Below are positions 58,404-64,000 of a DNA stretch of 64,000 nt, in pieces; position 1 is the first letter of the stretch; each line of letters starts with the position of its first letter. Under the pieces are notes generated by a model, which had not been told where the DNA came from, did not search any database, and saw only the letters and a program-made list of their open reading frames with translations. The translations under genes and the position numbers were made by a program. The stretch lies in assembly GCA_021773035.1 (NCBI GenBank), contig JAJFKU010000059.1:85838-149837 (forward strand), given 5' to 3'. The DNA comes from Woeseiaceae bacterium. GTDB lineage: Bacteria > Pseudomonadota > Gammaproteobacteria > Steroidobacterales > Woeseiaceae.

Positions 58404-60631
58404 CTTTCGAGTTGCTCGGCGATAGGCAGCGATCGGATGCGAATTCCGGTCGCGGCGAAAATGGCATTGGTCAGTGCCGGTGCCGCCGACGGAATCCCCA
58501 TCTCTCCGACGCCGGTAGGCTTGTCGTCGTAGGGCAGAATATGTGACTCGAACAGTGCGGGTATCGCGGCTATTTTCGCCAGCGGGTAGTCGTGGAAGTT
58601 GGACTGTTGGACCTGCCCGTTCTCAACGGTTATCTCCAGCCCGAGCGCAGTACTGATGCCGTCTATTGTCCCACCCTGCAGTTGCGCCTCTACGGCATTG
58701 GGGTGCACCGCCAGGCCACAATCGATCGCTGCGACGATTCGCTCTATTCTTAGCTTGCCGTCCGCTACCGTGACTTCCATCGCATGCGCGGCATAACCAC
58801 CGAACGTACAGTGCGTCGCGATACCGATGCCGCGACCCTGCTGCAGTTTTTGCCCGTAACCAATCTGCTCCGCCACGAATGTGAGCAAGCGCGACAATCG
58901 ACCCGGATTAAAGGTCTCGCCACCATGTCCGCCGTACTCCAGCTCTCGATCTTCGCCCAGCAGCTTAAGCCTTAACTGCAATGAGTCCTGACCTGTTTCG
59001 TAAGCAACTTCATCCAGGAAGCTCTGAATCACAAACGCGTTCGCCGTATGAGCGGGTGCACGCCATGAGCCTCGTGGTAATCCGATCGTATTGTGAAAGT
59101 ACTCCATGCGCACGTTGTCGATAATCCGTCGCGGAAAATCGTCGACGTAGAGTTCAGCACCGAATAGATTCTCGTCGGGCATATCCGGTCGCCGATAGTA
59201 TTTGCTGGCGCTCGCCAGGCGCTGCGCCCACGCGGTGATTTCGCCGTTGCCGTTAACACCGGCATGCATCTCGTGCAGCCCGCCAGGCCGGTAGAAATCG
59301 TTTTTGACATCGTCCTCCCGGGACCACTGAAGCTTGATGGGCCAGCCCGTGTGCTTTGAAACCATCGCCGCCTCGGCAACATAGTCTGTTGTCAGGCGAC
59401 GTCCGAATCCGCCGCCGACTCGCGTCATGTCCACACGTATGTTCTCTCTCGGCAGACCGGTAACCGCCGCGGCCGAACGAGACGAACCACTCGGCGACTG
59501 TGTCGGGGCGATAATGTGGCAACGATCCTCTTCCACGAACGCGTAGCAGTTTTGTGGCTCAAGCGGAGCATGAGAAACGAATGGCACACGATATTGACGT
59601 ACTACCACCTTCTCCGCCGACTCCATTGCAGCATCGAAGTCACCGTCGTCGAGGACGACCTGGCCCTTTTCTTTCAGCGCATTCTCGTTTTCCCGCCAGA
59701 ACGCCTGGCTGTTGTCATTGGCATTCGGGCTCTCGTTCCATTCTATTGTCAGCGCATCGCGCCCCTGCATAGCCGCCCATGTCGATGTTGCGACGACGGC
59801 GACGCCGCTGGCGAGAATCAGGTAGGGCGCATCGAGTTCAGGCCCCTTGATTTCGAATACGTCCAGCACCCCCGCCACTTTTCGTGCATCCCGGTCGTCG
59901 AAAGACCGTACCGTGGCATTCAACACCGGCGCCCTCGCGATGACTGCGTAGCGCATCTCCGCCGCCACCGTATCGACACCGTACCGGGTCTTGCCGGTTA
60001 CGATATCGCGAGCATCGATGGTCTTTTGCCGCGACCCGACAATGCGGTAGTCGTCTATCGATTTCAGTGCAGGGCTCTCTGCTGGCAGCGGCAGTCGCGA
60101 TGCCTCGGAAACGAGCTCGCCATAGGGAATCTCCGTTCCCAGCGCGCTGCAGATAACGACACCCGGCCGTGTGCTGCATTGCTCTTCCGGGACGCCGAGT
60201 CGTTTCGCTGCAGCTTTGATCAGCTGCCCGCGAGCCGTCCTGCCGACCTGCCGCATGTGATCAAAATTCTCAGTCAGGCCGGTGCTGCCGCCGACCCCCT
60301 GCACGCCGTACTTCCAGTCATAGCCGTCTGCTGTCTTGACGATACCCAATGGCATCTGGCGAACACTCACCATCGACCAGTCCACGTCCAGTTCTTCGGC
60401 AACGAGCATCGGCAGGGCAGTACGCACTCCCTGACCGATTTCGGGCTGGTTGCTGCCGATAATGACGCTGCCATCTGTTTCTATCTGCACGAAGAAGCCA
60501 ATGAGGCGATCGCTATCCAGTGGCGCACCGGCGAATGCGGGCAACCCCAGCACCAGGCTTCCGGCGACGCCGCTGCCTGCGATAAGAAACCGGCGCCGCG
60601 TCATACCGACTTTGTCGGCAACGGCACTCAT
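58400..60631 (-). CDS. Molybdenum hydroxylase large subunit (isoquinoline 1-oxidoreductase beta-like)
   Basis: Molybdopterin-cytosine dinucleotide subunit of the xanthine dehydrogenase superfamily, 743 residues. The start [21 protein letters not shown] contains a twin-arginine signal (RRRFL) and a hydrophobic core, so it is probably exported folded. Moco-binding segments include [19 protein letters not shown] and [14 protein letters not shown]. It overlaps the small subunit as ATGA. The substrate is unknown. Confidence 0.88.
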   Translation of the reverse strand: MSAVADKVGMTRRRFLIAGSGVAGSLVLGLPAFAGAPLDSDRLIGFFVQIETDGSVIIGSNQPEIGQGVRTALPMLVAEELDVDWSMVSVRQMPLGIVKTADGYDWKYGVQGVGGSTGLTENFDHMRQVGRTARGQLIKAAAKRLGVPEEQCSTRPGVVICSALGTEIPYGELVSEASRLPLPAESPALKSIDDYRIVGSRQKTIDARDIVTGKTRYGVDTVAAEMRYAVIARAPVLNATVRSFDDRDARKVAGVLDVFEIKGPELDAPYLILASGVAVVATSTWAAMQGRDALTIEWNESPNANDNSQAFWRENENALKEKGQVVLDDGDFDAAMESAEKVVVRQYRVPFVSHAPLEPQNCYAFVEEDRCHIIAPTQSPSGSSRSAAAVTGLPRENIRVDMTRVGGGFGRRLTTDYVAEAAMVSKHTGWPIKLQWSREDDVKNDFYRPGGLHEMHAGVNGNGEITAWAQRLASASKYYRRPDMPDENLFGAELYVDDFPRRIIDNVRMEYFHNTIGLPRGSWRAPAHTANAFVIQSFLDEVAYETGQDSLQLRLKLLGEDRELEYGGHGGETFNPGRLSRLLTFVAEQIGYGQKLQQGRGIGIATHCTFGGYAAHAMEVTVADGKLRIERIVAAIDCGLAVHPNAVEAQLQGGTIDGISTALGLEITVENGQVQQSNFHDYPLAKIAAIPALFESHILPYDDKPTGVGEMGIPSAAPALTNAIFAATGIRIRSLPIAEQLES

Positions 60632-61101
60632 GAGTCTTCTCCCGGCGCATTGAGTTCGGCGGCGCGATGAATCGCTTTTCGAATACGCACGTAGGTGCCA
60701 CAGCGACAAATGTTCGTCATATTGTTGTCGATATCTTCGTCGCTGGGTTTGGGGTAGCGCTTGAGAAAGTCGACCGTCGCCATGATCTGGCCGGCCTGGC
60801 AGTAGCCGCACTGCGGCACGTCGTGCTCGAGCCAGGCCTGCTGCACCGGGTGCAACTCGCCGTCCGGCGCGGCGAGTCCTTCGATAGTGGTGATCGTCTG
60901 CCCATCGACTGTGGAGACCGGCGTAATGCAGGAACGCCGTGCCCGGCCGTCGATGTGCACGGTACAGGCGCCGCACTGCCCGATACCGCAACCGAACTTC
61001 GTGCCGGTCATATTCAGGGCATCGCGAATCACCCAGAGTAGCGGCGTGTTCTCGTCGCCATCAAATGAGACCGACTTCGTGTTTATCGTGAAGTTCGTCA
61101 T
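60628..61101 (-). CDS. Molybdenum hydroxylase 2Fe-2S subunit
   Basis: Electron-transfer subunit of 157 residues. It holds a plant-type 2Fe-2S site (C38, C43, C46, C58 in CGIGQCGAC...C) and a second cluster (C98, C101, C132, C134 in CGYC and CRC), the standard layout for this superfamily. It forms a two-gene operon with the large subunit; no FAD subunit or c-type cytochrome gene is adjacent. Confidence 0.92.
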   Translation of the reverse strand: MTNFTINTKSVSFDGDENTPLLWVIRDALNMTGTKFGCGIGQCGACTVHIDGRARRSCITPVSTVDGQTITTIEGLAAPDGELHPVQQAWLEHDVPQCGYCQAGQIMATVDFLKRYPKPSDEDIDNNMTNICRCGTYVRIRKAIHRAAELNAPGEDS

Positions 61102-61168
61102 GCCAGACTCCCGGATTCCTTGAGTTCCGACCGAAGTATGGCGGCGCCTATAGAAAAGGTGTCCGTCT

Positions 61169-61969
61169 ATGCGACAATCCGTGCCTCAATCGGGACAAAA
61201 CGAGATCTGCATGCCGCTGGGTGCCTGGGACAAACTTCACATGGTTCACCGCTGTTGGCGGCTGCGTTTCAAATCTGAAGTCGCTTCGATTCAGTATGTC
61301 AGGAAAGCAGACCTTGCGGGGGCCGTTGTCCTCGACATAGGTGCGAACAAGGGTGTTTTTTCGATCTACATGGCTCGTGCCGCAGGCCCGCAGGGACGAC
61401 TCGTCGCATTCGAGGCACAGCCGGAACTTGGCCAACACCTGAGTGACGTCAAGACCAGCTTCGGGCTCGATAACATGACGCTGGTCAACCAGGGCCTGTC
61501 GTCCACACCGGGCGTTCTGACCATGCGACGCAGTGAGGCCGGGTCCGGCAGGGCGAGCTTTCACACAGAGGCGGAAGACGGTCTGGATCAGATTGATGTT
61601 CCCGTCATTCGGCTTGACGACTACATCGCCGAACATGGGCTTGGACCGATTCGCTTCGTCAAGTGCGATGTCGAGGGCCACGAGCTGCAGGTGTTCCAGG
61701 GCGGCGCGCAGATGTTACGTCGCGACCGGCCCACACTGCTGTTCGAGTGCCATGACTCGGAAGCGGAAAGTGGTGAGCTTTTCTCCTTTCTCGAAGGGCT
61801 CGGCTACGACGGTTACTTTTTCTACGTGTCCCCGGAGGATCACCGCAGCCTGCGCAACAGAGGGCGCGGCGAGTTCGTACATTATTCGAAATTTGCGACC
61901 TACAACCACGTTCGCGCGGCCGTGCATCATAGAAACTATGTATTCGTTAAGGCAGGCAGCGAACCATAG
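61169..61969 (+). CDS. FkbM family methyltransferase
   Basis: SAM-dependent methyltransferase of 266 residues with VVLDIGANKGVFS (SAM motif I, 53-65), FEAQPELG, and the family C-terminal VKCDVEGHELQVFQGG. FkbM-type enzymes methylate sugars or natural products; the substrate here is unknown. It is divergent from the molybdenum hydroxylase. Its stop overlaps the presumed start of the sigma factor. Confidence 0.88.
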   Translation: MRQSVPQSGQNEICMPLGAWDKLHMVHRCWRLRFKSEVASIQYVRKADLAGAVVLDIGANKGVFSIYMARAAGPQGRLVAFEAQPELGQHLSDVKTSFGLDNMTLVNQGLSSTPGVLTMRRSEAGSGRASFHTEAEDGLDQIDVPVIRLDDYIAEHGLGPIRFVKCDVEGHELQVFQGGAQMLRRDRPTLLFECHDSEAESGELFSFLEGLGYDGYFFYVSPEDHRSLRNRGRGEFVHYSKFATYNHVRAAVHHRNYVFVKAGSEP

Positions 61970-62481
61970 ACAACGCCAACAACACGTTCGAGAAACTCGT
62001 ACGGCCACACTTCGATCGACTGTACCGGCTGGCATGGCGCTTGACCGGCCAGAAAGCCGAGGCCGAAGATCTGTTCCAGGAGCTACTGGTAAAGGCATTC
62101 GGCAAACTCGACGATCTCGTCAACATCGATGAGCCCGGCTCCTGGCTCGCGCGCATCATGTACAACCTGTTTATCGACGAGCGTCGGCGCTTTGCGCGGC
62201 GGCGCCTGCATACGATCGAAGAGGGGGAAATGGGCGGCGAGGGCCTCGCCGGACTGCCCGGGCCGGACGACCCGGCCTGGAATCAGCAGCGGCTGGAGCG
62301 CATAAAAAAACTGGACGCGGCGCTCTCCCAACTCAGCGACGAACATCGTGTGATCGTACTTCTGCACGACACCGAAGGCTATAAACTCACCGAGATACAG
62401 GAACTTATGGGCACTCCGGTAGGCACTGTGAAGTCCCGTTTACATCGTGCGCGCGCGCTTACGAGAAATCTTGAGCAATGA
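61966..62481 (+). CDS. ECF-type RNA polymerase sigma factor
   Basis: Sigma-70 family regulator of about 171 residues. Region 2 runs from NTFEKLVRPHFDRLYRLAW to AEDLFQELLVKAF, and region 4 includes LHDTEGYKLTEIQELM and GTVKSRLHRARALT. The conserved region 2 begins before the first ATG/GTG/TTG-type codon: the only start that keeps it is ATA 61966, overlapping the FkbM stop, with AGG upstream. A TTG at 62041 would cut off region 2.1. It is followed by a membrane protein that may be its anti-sigma factor. Confidence 0.8.
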   Translation: MDNANNTFEKLVRPHFDRLYRLAWRLTGQKAEAEDLFQELLVKAFGKLDDLVNIDEPGSWLARIMYNLFIDERRRFARRRLHTIEEGEMGGEGLAGLPGPDDPAWNQQRLERIKKLDAALSQLSDEHRVIVLLHDTEGYKLTEIQELMGTPVGTVKSRLHRARALTRNLEQ

Positions 62482-62532
62482 CGGAACCTTTTCCTGACAG
62501 GCATCGTGTTAGGGATCAGGCAGGAAGAAACC

Positions 62533-63069
62533 ATGCAAAACGAAGACACAGACCTCAGGGATCAGGAGATCCAGGCACTCTTAAAGGACTATCCGATGCC
62601 GGCAGCAAGCAGCGACTTTTTCGACCAGGCACTTGTGCGGGCGACGCATGAGGGGACGCGTCGGCAACGCAATCGCTGGATGCTCACCGGCTTCGGTTCA
62701 GCGATAGCCGCTGGCCTGGCGCTATGGATGATTGGCGGGTTTTTCCTGACAGCGCCCGTTTTACCGGCGACAGACGCGGACATTCCGACGGTTAGCATGA
62801 GCGTGGAAGTACCGAGGACGGTCAATCTCGTTTTTGCGTCGACAAGACCCCTCGACGCCGCGATGCTAACGGTGCAGCTTCCGGACGGCATCGAAATGTC
62901 CGGTTTCCCCGGCCAGCGCGAAGTTACCTGGCAGACCAGCCTCAATGCCGGCAAGAACCTGCTGCCGCTCAAACTTATCGCCACATCGCCACTTGGCGGT
63001 GAGGTGCATGCGACCCTTACACACGACGATCGTGGCCGGACGTTTCGGCTACGGATAGACGTCAGCTAA
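62533..63069 (+). CDS. Single-pass membrane protein, possible anti-sigma factor
   Basis: A 178-residue protein with one membrane helix (about residues 54-76, GSAIAAGLALWMIGGFFL). The cytoplasmic N-terminus is acidic; the periplasmic part is beta-rich (PRTVNLVFAS, TVQLPDGIEMSGF, EVHATLTHDDRGRTFRLRIDV) and looks Ig-like. The start ATG 62533 has AGGAAG five bases upstream. Its place directly after a sigma gene and its topology suggest an anti-sigma role, but there is no zinc-binding HxxxCxxC motif. Confidence 0.6.
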   Translation: MQNEDTDLRDQEIQALLKDYPMPAASSDFFDQALVRATHEGTRRQRNRWMLTGFGSAIAAGLALWMIGGFFLTAPVLPATDADIPTVSMSVEVPRTVNLVFASTRPLDAAMLTVQLPDGIEMSGFPGQREVTWQTSLNAGKNLLPLKLIATSPLGGEVHATLTHDDRGRTFRLRIDVS

Positions 63070-63081
63070 CGGAGTAGAACC

Positions 63082-63615
63082 ATGAAACGTCTTAGCCTGT
63101 TTACCGCAGTACTCATACTGACCTGTATGGCGTTCTTCCCGGCCACGGTGCGCGCCGAAGAGGCGCTGGAAGGCCTTGACGTCACAATGATTGTCGTCGA
63201 CGACTCGGACGAGCTCGATGCAGCGATCTCTGAAATGCGCGGCCCGGATGACGACGGCGTCGGCGACGACGACTGGGAAGACGAAGAAGACGAAGAAGAC
63301 GAAGAAGACGAGGGCGATCGTGAGCGCGATGAACAGCGCCAGGAAGAGGAAGAAGAAGAGCGCGACCGTGAGCGCGAGGAAGACGAACTCGACGAAGAAC
63401 ACGATGAGGAAGAAGACGAAACGCGGGACGATTTCGAGGACGAGGAAGACGACGACTTCGAACGTGACAATATCGACGAAGAAGACGAGCTCGAGGAAGA
63501 CGACGATTTCGAAGACGGGGATGAAATCGACGACGATCTCGAGGAAGAGGAAGAAGAGGACGAGATGGAGAACGATGACGACGATCTCCTTGGCGACGAG
63601 GGCGTTCTTGACTGA
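63082..63615 (+). CDS. Exported, extremely acidic Asp/Glu-rich protein
   Basis: A 177-residue protein with a signal peptide (MKRLSLFTAVLILTCMAFFP, cut near AEEA) and a C-terminal 120 residues made mostly of Asp and Glu with scattered Arg. The acidic stretch includes DEEDEEDEEDEGD and long EEEEEE runs. It is probably an intrinsically disordered, cation-binding secreted or periplasmic protein. It is coded as a GAA/GAC repeat tract and follows the sigma and membrane genes in the same direction. The function is unknown. Confidence 0.75.
   Translation: MKRLSLFTAVLILTCMAFFPATVRAEEALEGLDVTMIVVDDSDELDAAISEMRGPDDDGVGDDDWEDEEDEEDEEDEGDRERDEQRQEEEEEERDREREEDELDEEHDEEEDETRDDFEDEEDDDFERDNIDEEDELEEDDDFEDGDEIDDDLEEEEEEDEMENDDDDLLGDEGVLD
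63283..63309 (+). repeat. Three tandem 9-bp repeats inside the acidic gene
   Basis: GAAGAAGAC occurs three times in tandem, preceded by a partial GAAGAC unit at 63277. Each unit encodes Glu-Glu-Asp, so unit gain or loss keeps the frame. Confidence 0.8.
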
Positions 63616-63715
63616 TCTTCGGAAGAGTAATCGCCGGAAATAGACGTTATTGTAGTAACTCAGACCCGACCGTACAGTGCGGCGAAGCTTGTTCAACGAA
63701 TTGATGTTCGGTGCA

Positions 63716-63787
63716 GGGATGCGGTGGGAACGCCAATGACCTCTTCACGACCCACAGGCGAGGTCATTGGCGTTCCCACCGCATCCC
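63716..63787. repeat. Long perfect palindrome beside an insertion sequence
   Basis: Two 28-bp arms (63716-63743 and 63760-63787) are exact inverted copies, separated by 16 bases. No T-tract follows either arm, so a simple terminator is unlikely. It lies in the 311-base stretch between the acidic gene and the IS256 transposase, of which the first 100 bases hold nothing else that I recognise. Confidence 0.8.
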
Positions 63788-63859
63788 GACAGTCGGCATG
63801 TATTTCCGGTACCGGTCAACGTGCTGAACAGGTGTTGATCCGGGCGGGCCGATGCCGTC

Positions 63860-64000
63860 GAGACTGTAAAAAAATCTGTGTAACTGCCTATCATTGAACC
63901 CGGATACGGGTAAGGATAGGCAGATTATGAAAAAGAAAGAACTGCAGGCCATCGCCCAAGCGGCCGCCAAGAACATCAAATCTGAAGAAGATCTCAACGA
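63860..64000 (+). mobile_element. Left end of an IS256-family insertion sequence
   Basis: A GAGACTGTAAAAAAATCTGT segment starting near 63860 resembles IS256-family terminal inverted repeats and is followed by the transposase start. The right end and target duplication lie outside the window, so the boundary is approximate. Confidence 0.75.
63927..64000 (+). CDS. IS256-family transposase (N-terminal fragment, runs off window)
   Basis: The visible 24 residues start MKKKELQAIAQAAAKNIKSE and continue EDLN, which matches the N-terminus of mutator-type (IS256) transposases with the typical ELQ-AQ-AAK pattern. AGG lies six bases before the ATG. It continues past the end of the window; whether it is intact is unknown. 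Confidence 0.75.
   Translation, partial: MKKKELQAIAQAAAKNIKSEEDLN

Noticed and set aside
61940..61970. A -1 frameshift fusing the FkbM methyltransferase to the sigma factor
   Set aside because: There is no slippery heptamer before the FkbM stop, and fusion of these two functions makes little sense. An ATA start or sequence error is simpler.
63049..63696. A 215-codon frame on the minus strand opposite the acidic gene, full of Phe, Val and Leu
   Set aside because: It is the mirror of the GAA/GAC repeat tract: the complement of Glu/Asp codons reads as Phe, Val and Leu. The plus strand has the signal peptide and operon context.
63716..63787. Integron attC site or a simple terminator
   Set aside because: No attC core sites (GTTRRRY) or integrase are seen, and neither strand has a T-tract after the stem.

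Overview
The window is a 64 kb piece of a gammaproteobacterial chromosome with densely packed, high-GC housekeeping genes. Several things point to this group: a full trp operon with a Trp-codon leader, the type IV pilus order pilM-N-O-P-Q followed by aroK-aroB, the yicC-gmk-rpoZ-spoT-ridA-recG run, ybbA/ybbP divergent from tesA, and a coxB-coxA-ctaG-coxC-DUF2909-surf1-ctaB cluster arranged as in Pseudomonas-like bacteria. I cannot fix the genus from sequence alone; an aerobic, free-living, probably marine or sediment member of the Chromatiales/Woeseiales/Xanthomonadales side of the class is my guess.

Layout. 1-5971 (minus strand): promoter, leader peptide trpL, attenuator, then trpE-G-D-C-F-B-A; nearly all genes are coupled by short overlaps and trpA runs off the window. 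5986-8656: an SLC13-type carrier with RCK_C domains and an unknown protein. 8810-12051: yajQ and ppc. 12054-15433: an iodotyrosine-deiodinase-like flavoprotein, ycgN, a D-2-hydroxyacid dehydrogenase, a nucleotidyltransferase-fold protein and a Nudix hydrolase. 15430-21304: ABC transporter ybbP/ybbA, tesA, fadD and a small exported cupin-like protein. 21635-26194: hemE, pyrF, dgt, aroB, aroK. 26275-31220: pilQ-P-O-N-M. 31536-34818: PBP1a and an unknown gene. 35048-40313: gltA, rpmE, hemW, rdgB, rph and a PP2C phosphatase. 40425-47937: yicC, gmk, rpoZ, spoT, ridA, recG, ubiA. 47942-51794: small unknown proteins, an arylamine N-acetyltransferase, comF and a bioC-like methyltransferase. 52032-58403: the aa3-type cytochrome c oxidase and its assembly genes. 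58400-61101: a two-subunit molybdenum hydroxylase. 61169-63615: an FkbM methyltransferase followed by an ECF-like sigma factor, a membrane protein and an extremely acidic exported protein. 63860-64000: the left end of an IS256-family insertion sequence.

The most unusual signals are not ordinary genes. (1) Two copies of a structured intergenic repeat (21319-21639 and 34852-35033), both between convergent genes. The long copy folds into two hairpins whose 27-nt loops are perfect complements of each other. The terminal inverted repeats differ between copies but match within each copy. The short copy looks like a deletion product of the long form across a GGAA repeat. (2) A sigma-factor gene with no ATG, GTG or TTG in front of its conserved region 2, apparently starting at an ATA that overlaps the preceding stop codon. 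(3) A 28-bp perfect-arm palindrome next to the IS256 end. (4) Two perfect head-to-head DnaA boxes upstream of rpmE. (5) A perfect GTGA-N6-TCAC CRP/Vfr-like site between pilM and the PBP1a gene. (6) A trp leader peptide with three consecutive Trp codons that appears to be transcribed nearly leaderless.

No rRNA, tRNA, CRISPR array or phage region was recognised.
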